A stretch of DNA of 64,000 bases from Globodera rostochiensis (Eukaryota > Nematoda > Chromadorea > Rhabditida > Heteroderidae). The DNA is taken from NCBI GenBank assembly GCA_018350325.1, contig JAEVLN010000054.1, forward strand, positions 1 to 64,000, read 5' to 3'. Shown piece after piece: positions 54,311 through 64,000 of the stretch; the stretch's first letter is position 1; the number at the start of each line of letters is the position of its first letter. The position numbers were made by a program, and so were the translations under genes. Below the pieces are notes generated by a model. That model was given only the letters and a program-made list of their open reading frames with translations, was not told the origin of the DNA and did not search any database.

Positions 54311-57300
54311 TCAGTTGGAAATGAACTGTTTGACATTGTGGACAAAGTCCTAAAATTTGAGAATACACAAAATGTCATGTGTATATTCATTCTTCCTTAC
54401 CATGACAATTGGAATTTTTGCGGAAAGACTGGACTCGATGAGCCGTACAATCAGATGGCAAGCCTCCTCATCCGACAGTTGAAGATGGAAACGTTCGAGC
54501 ACCTGAAAAGGCGCATGCATGCCCAACCTAATGGAGAAGATTTTCCCCGTTGTTCACTTTCATCACGGCCTTGTCCCTCTCCACGGCAATGTCGGGAATG
54601 CCCGCGTCCAACATCAACGAGAACAGATTTGTGATCAGATTTGCATGCCGTCTCAGAATGCAGAAGGCGGTTGTGCAATAGTTGACAAATGCGCGAAAAT
54701 GTTCACTTAAAACGCGAAATCTCTCAACACTTAACCGCCATGTCCATGCATCCACCAATTACCTGTTTTGGCCGCCCATCGCGTTGACCATCTCCGAAGT
54801 GAGTTTCATTGCCGGTGGCATCGGTTTAGGGTCGCGGCCGAGGATGAAGCCGAAGTCAACATGGAACATTTTCCCTAAAAAATCGGAGTCAGAAAAATGT
54901 GTCGAATGACTCAAATTCGAGCAGTTCAAAAGCTAAAATTGGGATTTACCATTCTCGCACAGCAACAAATTGTGCAGATGTCGGTCGCCAATGCCCAAAA
55001 TGTAACAAATCACTGAATAGCCGGCGCACGACTTTACATAATTGCTCAGCACATCCGCCTCAATGCCTTCACACAAACAAATTATTTAATTAAATTTAAA
55101 AAAACAATTCGGCACAAATGAAACGATTTTCGCCCCCATTTCAACTTATACCGTAAGGCGCTGAGGACGACGGTCTGAATGTGCGCAGTGTGTCCTGGAT
55201 TATGCAAAAACGTTTAACCACATGGACAAACGGTCTAAAATGTAACACCGACCTGGATGCTTTTAATGTCGGCAAGGGGAGTGGCACCTCGGATAAATTG
55301 GACAAATCTTTGAAAAGCAAATAAAAATTTCGACTGCACACGTTTTTTCTATTCTGGCCCTCAATCGGCTTACCCCTCTGAGCAGCTGCGGCGTACGGGG
55401 TCAGGCACAAGTCCAGCTTGTCCTCCTTGAGTAGCTCGTCCATCAGGCGGATCATCTGCAACACAAGTTGATCCTGGCAAGTCATCGCCCCGCTTAAAAA
55501 TAGTGGTGTACGCCTCCGCGCACTCGTACGGGGTGAGTCCGTCCCGGACGGTCGAGAAAGTTAGTTGCATTGGCATCAAGTTGGAGGAGAACAGCACGGC
55601 CGACTCCGGCTGAACAGCTCGGACGTGGATGGACGGGTCGAGTGGCAGGCTGAGACCCTGACATGCAATTTCATCAAATTTTACATAATTCATAATATTT
55701 TCGGAGCTGTGATTTTGAAATTGATTCAGTCAGTCCTAATATATTAAAAACTAACCTTCAACTCCGTCAAATCCGCGTTTTCCGACAATTTCTTCCTCAG
55801 AACCTCCTGTTTTTTTGTCCGATTTGCGCTCAAATCGGAATTTGCCTTAGCTATGTCCACCAAAGTGTCAACAAATTTCTGAAAAAATCATTTCAATTTT
55901 TGTAATCCGTTTGGCCCACCTTTTGCGTTGCAATGTTGCTCAGTGTGTGCCGTGCCGTTCCGTTGCCTTTGGACAGATCATGCTTGAGTCGGCCCATCAC
56001 CAAGCAGTACATGGAGGACACAGACGATGATGATGCCGTGTCGTCACTGTCCGCTGCATTAGCCTCCACCTCCACCTTCAGATACCAGAAGAGAAAGTTG
56101 GCGATCAGACCTTCTCGCAAGCAGCACGGATCAGAAAAGTAGCCAAATCCATGGACTCCTGCGCACCGAACATCGCCATGGTCTCCATCGGGCCGAACAT
56201 CATTGACGCGGTGGGTGATGAGACCGAATTGGCTGTGCCAGGGGTCGTCTGCTGCTGTCGTTGTTGATTAGGCAGAACATTGTCTGAATTGGAGTTCCGG
56301 GGTAATGAATGGATGACGATTCGACATTTTGACCACCAAAAAATGATGTAGCACACTTGCCTGAACTGGCGTTGTTCCCCCCACTGGATCCTCCACCGCC
56401 CTCTACAATCATCAGGTCGTCGGCGCCCAACAGTTCCGTGTGAAGCTGCTGCTGATCAACTTTGGCAGGTGGAGGTGGCGGTTCATAGCACAGTGCCTAG
56501 ACGAGTTTGGAATAAGCCAAAAATGACATGATTCAATATTGTAGTATAAACATAATCAGATCAATTTATGACCCGATAGAGCATTAAAAATAAATTTCAG
56601 ATCAGCAAGCATGGTGCCTGGACAAGTTGGGGCAGGAAGAGGAGTATGTTGGCGTAAGAAGTGCATTGGAGGCGCGAGACGGCGTACCGGCGGACGAACG
56701 GATGCGTAAAATGGGGGGACAGCAGTTCCAGCGCGTCACACGCGTCGATGGGCGCCCACTCGAGAATGACCTGAAGTGGGCAGGGGGAGGTTAACCTAAA
56801 TAACGCACAAAATTTGAACAATTTTAACCAAAGTTTCACCACCTGAATGGCCTGGCGCACCTCCAACTTGGCCTGCCAGTTGACCGACCGTACAAATTTG
56901 GTCAATGCTTTTGGGTTCGACTTGAGAATTTCTTGAAAGGAAATGTATGTTATGGATTTATTCAAACATTTCCAAAATGCAATAATAAGTTATTTCAAAT
57001 TAAAAATAGTAAATTAAAACAAAATAAGCATTGATTAAATACCCAAATCAAATCGCGCTCCTCCAACAACAGTGGCTGACAGCTGGAAGACTAAAAGTGA
57101 TCAAAAAAATTGGCCATGTCCAGCTCGGGGTCGACGACCCTCCCATTGCGTCCTGCTCCGCCCCCTCTTCGAGCGGTGGACACTCCGCCACTCCTAAAGA
57201 GTCAACTTTGAGAAAATTTCCGTTTTCACTGATTCTCCTCTCTTCCACTTTTAGGAATAAAATTTGTGTGTTTTGAAGATTTTCCGGACACAACAACCCT

Positions 57301-58804
57301 TCATGATAAACAAACGGCATGATGGTTTTGTGTACCTCAACGACGGGATCAACGGGTCCGAGTCCAAGTCGCCCCCGTCCGATTGGTCACCGTTCACGTT
57401 TTCCTGCTCCCGCGGGGCGTCCTCGGCAAAGAAAATTATCGAATATGGCGCCGGGTCGTCGGCGTGCTCCACGGCGGGAAATTCAACCGTCAAAAACAGC
57501 GACCGATCCTCGGTTTTTGCCTATTTCGAATGAAAATAAATGCTAAAAATACGATTTAAATTTCTCAGGGAATGTCGGGCATTGAAAACCCACCATTTTT
57601 AATCAAATTAGCAATTTTGGACCTCCTGCTTGATCTCCTCCAGTCTCGCAAAAGTGATCCCGTCCAGCCAGTCCACCCGGTCAATGAACTTCTGCTTGTA
57701 CAACTTTTCTTTCTTGAGCAGTTCGTCAAATTGAAAATTTCGTTTGTTACTGCCGGGCATGTCGTTTGTCCGTTTCTGATAATAATTTTACGGTGTAAAA
57801 CTACTTTTTGATGGCAACTTCCCAGAATTTTGAGAGAGACTTAACACAAAACGGTGGTGTCTGACCCTAAAAACTTTCAAATTTCCCCAGAGAAGTCACC
57901 AAATTTGAAAGTGTGTGCCTTGTTCTGCTGAAGCAGCGGCGTGGAGTCGTCCGCCTCCTCTGACTGTTCGGCAGACCGGGCGTTGCTTGTCGCCATCATC
58001 ATCGGCACAGGCGGATGCACTGATTGGACTTGTTGGGTTGCTTTCTGCTTGTCTGCCGAGTTCGGCTGCGGAGCAACAACGTCCAGCGTCAAGTCGATCA
58101 GGCCAGAGCGAAAAATGGCATGTTTGGAGAACAGCTGTTTGGCACATTGAGCAACGAGCACCTTTGGTTGGTATTTGGATGTAAATGGCCAATTCGCTGT
58201 ATTATTCAAAACCCATGAAACAGTAACAACCGATGTTATCATAATTCTAATTTTAAATGTCTAATCTGGTACCAAATCGTTGGGCTTCGAACACCAAAAA
58301 TATTCAAATCCACCCTCGGCGCCACCACTCACCGGCTCAATGGAATTGCCGACTTCCCAAATGGTAAAGTGCAAAATTGCGTCTCGGCTCAATTCCGAGT
58401 AGCACACGGGCAGTGTCAGCCATTCGTCCCATTTCTGAATGTCCCGCGTCGGTGTGGCGGCGGAGGCATTTGTCTGCTGACGGAACGACGTTTGCACACT
58501 GCGCCCAACCGCGCGGCCATTGCAATAGACCTGAAAACGGGGGAGGGGGGGAATAATTGTGAAAGAACAGAGGTTGTCGAACACAACGAGCCAACCTATG
58601 ACACCCCCCTCGTCAAACAAGGCGGAAATATTTTGATAAGCGCCACACACTTACAGTGAGTCGGGCAAACATGCAACCGGACGGAACGACAAAACGGTGC
58701 ACACTGTCGTTAGACGGCGGCAGATAGCCGGACAGGGGGAGCAACCGCACCCGAACAGACACATCCAACTCAGAGCTGAACAAGTAGCAGAACTCCTTCC
58801 TCAT
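54311..58804 (-). CDS. vps-34: phosphatidylinositol 3-kinase catalytic subunit type 3 (Vps34)
   Basis: Makes PI3P for endosome and autophagosome traffic. Main exons: 58804-58655, 58530-58333 (C2 domain), 58161-57919, 57775-57623, 57520-57336, 57193-57139, 57090-57043, about 56930-56843, 56770-56618 (helical domain, [16 protein letters not shown]), 56496-56361, 56283-55920, 55878-55756, 55657-55374, 55307-55253, 55194-55152, 55066-54950, 54874-54763, 54705-54558, 54502-54401 and 54349-54311. Kinase motifs: [32 protein letters not shown], and a short C-terminus [13 protein letters not shown] donors follow 57919, 56618 and 56361. Three places need an indel to restore conserved text: near 56124 (CEK/GLIANF, minus one), near 55480 (GDDL-RQDQL, minus two) and between 55374 and 55307. 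The exon near 56930 may need another. Confidence 0.85.
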
Positions 58805-59171
58805 ACTGGTGGAAAATTTCTTAACAAAAATAGAATAAAAAACAAAATAAACCCCCTAAGCTCCTCTCCAAAATTTTTTTTTAGCTACTACATCCCCGCG
58901 CACATCATTTGTGTTGCAGGTTCGCATTAAACTTTCCAAATTTTTTTGTTTTTTTGGGGACTCCAAGTTGGTTTTTTATTTCAGTTTCGCCCTCCTTTTA
59001 TTTTAATATTTAAAGAATAATCTTGGACGACATGATAACCAAATAAAATTTTAAGATAACACCCACACAAAAGTTCAAAATGATCAAAAATCCAATAGAA
59101 TAAACCTACTTTTGAGGAGAGTATTGCACAATTGAATATAAATCTATCCAGTTTACAAATCAAAAAAAAAC
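58805..59171. other. spacer between Vps34 and RPL18, contains duplicated intron motif
   Basis: The missing last exon of RPL18 should lie here but is not visible on the minus strand. The segment 58963-59020 resembles 59689-59752, the beginning of RPL18 intron 1 (CCAAGTTGGTTTTTT...CGCCCTCCTT...AATA...AAGAATAA), in the same orientation. Confidence 0.55.
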
Positions 59172-59971
59172 CTTCTCCACTCGCGCACCTTTCGTAGTCC
59201 TTGCAACAGCAGCGTGCACTTCCCCTTCGGCGCGCAGAGCGCCAACTGATCAAAAGTGATGCATTCACCGCCCACAGCGACGATGCGCGCGCGTGCAGCG
59301 CCCGTAAAACGCAGCGCACAGACCGTCATCGACGGAAGGGCGTAAATGCGCTTGTCATCCGTCACGGAGCCAACGCAAACGACGGTTTTCTTTTCATTGC
59401 CTGCCCAATAGAAAAAGATAATTGGAAAATTTATGAGAATTTCATTCCAATAAAAGCAATTCAAAGCGAATATCCGAGTTTAGAGTAAATCGGTATAATT
59501 CTCAGTTCGCAAACTTTATGCGAGAAACGTTTAAACAGTGCCGATTATATACCATTCCAAATATGAGTCCTAATTTGGCTTGTTACCCTATTATTTGTCA
59601 GCAAAATATCCTCGAATTAACCTTTTACTCTAGTAGCGACTTTCTCTCTCCACAAATTTCCAAAACTTTCTTTCGTTTTTCGAACAACCCAAGTTGGTTT
59701 TTTCTGTTACGCCCTCCTTGTAGTTTAATATGTGAAAGAATAAACCTGGCTTCTTCACATTGCGCACAATGCGTGCAATTGAGAGAGGCGGACGGTTGCG
59801 CTTTGACATGAACAAACGCTTCAGCACGACGGCGTTGAAGCGTTTGCTGGTATTCACGCGCTTGGCCAAATAGCGGTACAATTTGACCAGCACTCGCAGG
59901 TACGGGTCCTCACTTTTAGGCGCCGTACGTCTCACTTTGCGGTCGTATTTGTGGTTGATGTCGATGCCCAT
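59172..59971 (-). CDS. rpl-18: 60S ribosomal protein L18 (eL18), missing last exon
   Basis: Large-subunit ribosomal protein. Exon 1, 59971-59746, encodes [15 protein letters not shown] through [19 protein letters not shown]. Exon 2, 59400-59172, encodes [34 protein letters not shown] and [11 protein letters not shown] through [10 protein letters not shown]. Phases join correctly. After exon 2 there is a donor (AGAAG/GTTTTT), but the conserved final 40 residues (the HFG..APG and basic tail) are not found in the 370 bp before Vps34. The start is set by the conserved N-terminus, and an acceptor-like TTTAG about 25 bases upstream suggests a 5'-UTR splice. As encoded here the protein would be incomplete. 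Confidence 0.85.
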
Positions 59972-60521
59972 TTTTAGCAGATTTAATAATGCTAAACATT
60001 GAAAATGGAGCCACTTATAAATTAGAAAGATAACAATCAATCAAATGTGGTATTCAATGTCCATAAGCCCGGGTTAAGGCGTTAACCCGAGCCCGGGTTA
60101 AGGCGTTAACCCGGGTTAACTTAACCCTAAGACGAGCAAAGGGTCCCTGGTTCGGTTATTATTCCTAACAATTTCGATTTAGACTTTAAAAAAACGTTCG
60201 CCAGCGGTGACGGTACACCGCGATTGGGCGCGACAACATTGGGCGCCCGAAGACGAAAACACATTTTACCGTTAAAGACATCTTTTTTAATAGTTATCCG
60301 AGTGCAAAGCTCACAGCGCGTCATTTTTGCATTTTATTACCGCATAACCATTTAGCCAAGTTTATTGGCACGAAAAGCAAAATAATAAAAATGAATAATA
60401 ATTAAAAAAATATCTCACAAAAAACGGCGAAAAATGCCCCAGACGCCTAACAAAAAACAAAAACAATGTTTATTAACAATACAAAAATGAAAAAAACAAT
60501 CAAAAAATCATCGATCTGCAA
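59972..60521. other. intergenic between RPL18 and transposon-type gene
   Basis: Holds the palindromic GC-rich repeat at 60067-60119. Otherwise it is AT-rich DNA without coding signal. Confidence 0.55.
60067..60119. repeat. tandem near-palindromes GCCCGGGTTAAGGCGTTAAC
   Basis: Two adjacent copies of a 24-bp near-palindrome (GCCCGGGTTAAGGCGTTAAC + CCGA/CCGG) are followed by a further GGGTTAACTTAACCC inverted pair. On either strand it can form stacked cruciforms. Confidence 0.75.
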
Positions 60522-62478
60522 TCACCACCCTAGGTGACGGTCAAAAACGGCATTTACCAGCGTCTGGTGTTCACCAATTTTAAGCAGCAGCTCATCGCCC
60601 TTGAAATGTTTGAACCGGTCACCCTGAAATTTCAAAATTCGGCCAAATTGATCCGCCCTTTAACCAACCAACCTGCTTGTTCAAGACGTGGTGCAGGTGC
60701 TCTACGGACTGCTCACTCAGGAATCCGAACCAGCCCCAGCGTTTTGCGAAGTCCGGTCCGTGCGCTAGAAGCCAATGCAATTTTGGAGTAAAGCCGCTGG
60801 CATTGTCCGTTTCGAGCTCAGTTGGATGACTTTCCCACAAAGTCTAAAATAATTAATCAAAAAAGCTCAAAAGTTTTCATTATCGACCCGAAAATAGCTG
60901 TGAACAGCAAAACATTTCGCTTCAAAATTGTGGATTTGCTGGGGCGACATGAGAAATGCTCTGGCATACGTATGTAGTTCCCGCACGTCATTGAGCAAGT
61001 CCGCAATGTCTGAAGCGAACAACGTGCCAATCGACCGAATTTCCTCAGACGCGCGAAGAAGACGCCTCATATGGTCGCCTTAAATTAAAAACTCAACCAA
61101 AACAGTAACTACATAAACACCCGTGTATTCCTGGGTCTTGGCGTGCTTGATTGTGCCAACCGCTCCCGCTCAACCGGATTTGTATTTTTTTCGAAAAAAT
61201 CGATGCATTTTCGGCCTGCGCTGTGCATTGTGTAGAAGGGCGACGGAATGACATTTTGTGGTAAGACAGCGAAGAGCGGAAGTGCTTTTTGACTCCCAGA
61301 AGCAACGGAGTCTGCCGTTGTGTGTTTGCTGCCGCGTGTCTTTTGTTCAAAAATCATTGCACCGCGCTCCATTGACTGAATCGTCCGTGGCCAAACAATT
61401 GCATTCCCAAGTTGATGGTACGGTACGCGGCACAGTGCGCACGGAAAAACAGCAGCAGGGCCCATACGTCCAAGCCAGGCACAAATAAAACTCATGTCCC
61501 CGCAGAGAAACCTGTTTTCCAAAATTCAAAAATTCCTAAATAATTTTATTCTCACCACTCGATAGTCAATTTTGGGCCGGACTCTGCCACTGAAAAATCG
61601 CTGAGCTGTGCCAATTGAACAAGAACTGGTTGAAGGCGGTTCTCCATCTCTGATCGGGTTTCCGGACCCTCCCAAAATGCAACCAGCGTGAAATTTCTGG
61701 GGGAGTTGACATCCGATAGGAGGTTTCCAATTTGCAGTCCGATCTTGACTGATGCGCATCCACGGTCATCCAAAATCGCGATCAGGAGCTTGCCACTTGA
61801 TGCCTCGCAAGTCAGATCAATTTTTGGACCTCTGAGACCGGTGATTCTGTGGTGTGAATTTGTTGAAAAATTTGTTTTATTCCTGGGCTACTTGGCTGAA
61901 GAATTGCCGAATTTTGACTGCTATTGCCTTGGCACGTCGCGTTCTGGTGCTCGGCGTCAGCTGGTCCAAAGACAAAGCTCGTCTGGGCTCCCGGCCTGTT
62001 CGGGATTCTGGTCTGCTTCTTGTCGATGCTAGTTCCTCTTCTTTAATCCTCAAATTGCGCTCAAGAAGGGTGATTCGTCGTCTGGCGGCATTGAGCTCGG
62101 CACACAGTCTCTCTATGGAAAATTCTGAACTTCTGCAATTTTATTAATTTTTTCCCATTTTTCACCTTGGTCCGTTTGGGTTTGGACGTCGTTTGTAGTG
62201 GGAAAGGGCACAAGCAGCACTTCTTCATCCCCAATGGGCGCGTCGAACACGGCTTCTGCTGAGTTTGACGGCTGTTCATCTGGTGGCTGAATTGCTGGAA
62301 ATTTTGAAAATTTAAATTGTTAAAATTTCCCTTAAAAATTCATTAAAAACTCACCTTTCTTGGCCAGCCGTGCTTCGCGCGTCTTTGCAGCACTCTCGCG
62401 CCTTTCTTCCCGCTTTCTTTCTCGCTCCCGTACAGCTTTCTTAGCATTAAGCTTGCACAATAATTTTCTTTTTGCCAT
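60522..62478 (-). CDS. transposon-type protein of unknown class, multi-exon
   Basis: I do not have a named family. Exons: 62478-62355 (Lys/Arg-rich MAKRKLLCKLN...), 62294-62166, 62124-about 61892 (coiled-coil FSIERLCAELNAARRR), about 61843-61560 (KLLIAILDDRG...PRNFTLVAFWEGPETR), about 61515-61110 (FLCGDMSFICAWLGRMGPAAVFPCALC), 61078-60888, 60843-60673 (TPKLHWLLAHGPDFAKRWGWFGFLSEQSVEHLHH) and 60623-60522, ending at a TGA. The GD..F...LG....PC..C block and the PKLH...F..RWG..G..SEQ..E..HH block recur in repetitive nematode, hydra and insect proteins usually regarded as transposon-derived. That placement is from memory of the pattern, not a search. The joins at about 61860 and 61160 are unresolved and may hide a one-base shift. 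Confidence 0.6.
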
Positions 62479-63452
62479 ACTATCTGTAAAAAAGGAAACA
62501 AATTGACATTTTAATGCTCTCATACAAAAACCAATGATAGATACCATTTCAAAGTAGATAAAATCTATTTCTTATTTTGTTTTCTAGGGATGGTGAAAGT
62601 TTGAGAAGGATCGGCCAGAGGGAAAAAAAGTTTTCCAGAGCGAAGTGCGGGATGGTCAAAATAATTATTAAAAAAGATGAGAGAGAACGCCAAAAGAAGA
62701 GAACGATTAGAGAAAGAGAGGGAAAAGCGAGATAGTGCACTGTCTACCTTAAACGGTAATAAAATGCAAAAATTACGCGCTGTGAAAGCTTTAACTTAAT
62801 TAGCTCAAGTCGAGATCTTTCGAGTGGCTTTAAGAATTTCTGTCGGTTAAGGTTGAAGCAAATTATTGCCCCGATCTTCTTGGTTATGAGTTGGGATTCT
62901 GTCCCAGTTACCCAAAATATCCCCGCCCACAATTGTTTACTGGTCATTGCCCTCTCCCCTTTTGCCCTGTCAGTCACTTCTGCTTTTCGCCCATATTTGA
63001 CATTGACTTTCCTCCGCACCCCAAAATATTCCTATCGATCGCCTTTTGGCATTTATTGTCTTTTCTCCCTTCCGACAAATAAACGTTTTCATCAACCTCC
63101 CCACAAACATCTCTATTGGGCACTACGAGGCACAACACATTATATTTCGTACTGAAATTGGCTTTTTATGCCATCACTCTGCAGCTTATCTTTTATTAGT
63201 GGTACTGAAGTGTCTTTTTTACACTGGGACTCAGTTGGCCGGCATCCAAATGGAGTCTGATCGAATTTCTTCACACCTAGATCGATTTGTCTCGTCGAGA
63301 GCTGTCGAATGATATTAAATTTGTTGCAATAGGTCCACGGGAAGATACAAAATTTTGGTCAAAAATGTCCATTTTTGGCAATTTTTAAACGGTTCAAAAA
63401 CCGGTTTAAATGCTTTTCCGCGCCAAAATTTTGATTGATCTATCGTTTTCAG
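62479..63452. other. non-coding with repeat-arm relic
   Basis: AT-rich DNA upstream of the transposon-type gene. At 62805-62868 there is a single arm related to the foldback elements near 31.3 kb and 50.1 kb (GAGATCTTTCGAGTGGC...TTTAAGAATTTCTG.CGGTTAAGG). No gene is seen. Confidence 0.6.
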
Positions 63453-63779
63453 TAGTGTTCGGCAAATGGGGTTTTTCGGTATTCGGTATCGGTATTTCGG
63501 TAAAATACCGAAAAAAAATACCGCGGTAATACCGAAAAATACCGCGGTAATACCGAAAAATACCGCGGTAATACCGAAAAATACCGAAAATACCGCGGTA
63601 TTCCAGTCAGAGATATCTTGGTCGGTATTCGGTATCGGTATTTCGGTATAATACCGATACCGAAAAAAAACCGAAATCCCAAAATTTCTTCGGTCGGTAT
63701 ACCGAATCGGTAATACCGAAAAAAATACCGCGGTAATACCGAAAAATACCGCGGTAATACCGTACCGTGCCGAACACTA
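63453..63779. mobile_element. hAT-like MITE with ATACCGCGGTA core repeats
   Basis: Terminal inverted repeats TAGTGTTCGGCA and TGCCGAACACTA are flanked by the 8-bp duplication GTTTTCAG at 63445-63452 and 63780-63787. Inside, the element consists of tandem ATACCGAAAA and self-complementary ATACCGCGGTAAT units plus inverted GGTATTCGGTATCGGTATTTCGG blocks. It is non-coding. The 8-bp duplication and short inverted ends are typical of hAT-derived MITEs. Confidence 0.85.
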
Positions 63780-63787
63780 GTTTTCAG

Positions 63788-64000
63788 CACCTAAGAAAAC
63801 GTATAAACGTGTTTTTAAGTGATTTTACAAAAATTACATATAGTGAAATTTTACCACCAATTTTTATAACAAAATTCACATCAAAAATCAAAATTTTTTC
63901 TGGCTACGCCCTTGGTTCACTGCAGTTTATCCGAATAAGTTTTCGTTTGAAAAATTCCCCCGTCCATTTGCCGTTCATTTACTTTTGTCCGTACTGAACG
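63788..64000. other. window end, no gene seen
   Basis: AT-rich. It contains a TTCTGGCTACGCCCTTG segment near 63897 resembling one end of the repeat in thiolase intron 7. Confidence 0.5.

Noticed and set aside
57091..57140. In-frame TAG in Vps34 between FFDHF and SSSCQP
   Set aside because: A 50-nt intron with GT at 57138 and TTTTAG at 57091 removes it and keeps phase 0.
60067..60119. Telomere-like repeat
   Set aside because: The unit contains GTTAAGGC rather than tandem TTAGGC and is palindromic, so it is not a telomere relic.

Overview
The window is nuclear DNA of a nematode. Genes are split by many short introns whose acceptors end in TTTCAG or TTTTAG. The proteins read as ordinary animal (mostly nematode-like) orthologues, and several genes have an acceptor-like AG just upstream of the ATG, as expected for trans-spliced or 5'-UTR-split genes. 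Introns with a GC donor recur in many genes. GC-AG introns are reported to be unusually common in Globodera, so a tylenchid (cyst-nematode-like) source is my best guess. The species is inferred, not proven.

Layout. 1-5.2 kb: non-coding, rich in poly-G/poly-C, with a 1.8 kb foldback element. 5.17-5.33 kb: terminal exon of an unidentified minus-strand gene. 6.8-8.6 kb: proteasome subunit beta-7 (PSMB4/pbs-7). 8.6-14.7 kb: gene-poor region of pyrimidine-rich tandem repeats. 14.7-18.7 kb: a PSKH1-like protein kinase. 20.2-26.4 kb (minus): Golgi alpha-mannosidase II. 26.9-30.0 kb (minus): signal recognition particle receptor alpha. 31.5-33.8 kb: long-chain acyl-CoA synthetase lacking its C-terminus. 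34.6-37.4 kb: mitochondrial 3-ketoacyl-CoA thiolase. 38.7-39.9 kb: a secreted Ly6/uPAR-fold protein. 41.7-46.5 kb: plasma-membrane calcium ATPase without the usual tail. 46.8-47.4 kb: 26-bp satellite. 47.6-50.8 kb: mitochondrial Xaa-Pro aminopeptidase 3. 51.1-53.1 kb (minus): splicing factor CWC22 with missing exons. 54.3-58.8 kb (minus): class III PI3-kinase Vps34. 59.2-60.0 kb (minus): ribosomal protein L18 without its last exon. 60.5-62.5 kb (minus): a multi-exon gene of transposon-protein type. 62.5-64 kb: repeats, including a hAT-like MITE.

Most genes are unrelated housekeeping functions: protein turnover, ER targeting and N-glycan processing, splicing, translation, vesicle traffic. The one functional pair is acyl-CoA synthetase followed by thiolase on the same strand (fatty-acid activation, then beta-oxidation). 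Exon models for PSMB4, the kinase, mannosidase II, SRP receptor, thiolase, the Ly6 protein and XPNPEP3 join in frame from start to stop by hand. In contrast ACSL, PMCA, CWC22, Vps34 and RPL18, all in the second half, lack conserved exons or carry small frameshifts. This is either real decay or an assembly problem.

The non-coding DNA is dominated by inverted-repeat elements, several with clear target-site duplications (9, 8, 8 and 6 bp). Several carry tandem-repeat cores or tRNA-like modules. Homopolymer G/C runs of 10-20 bp are frequent.
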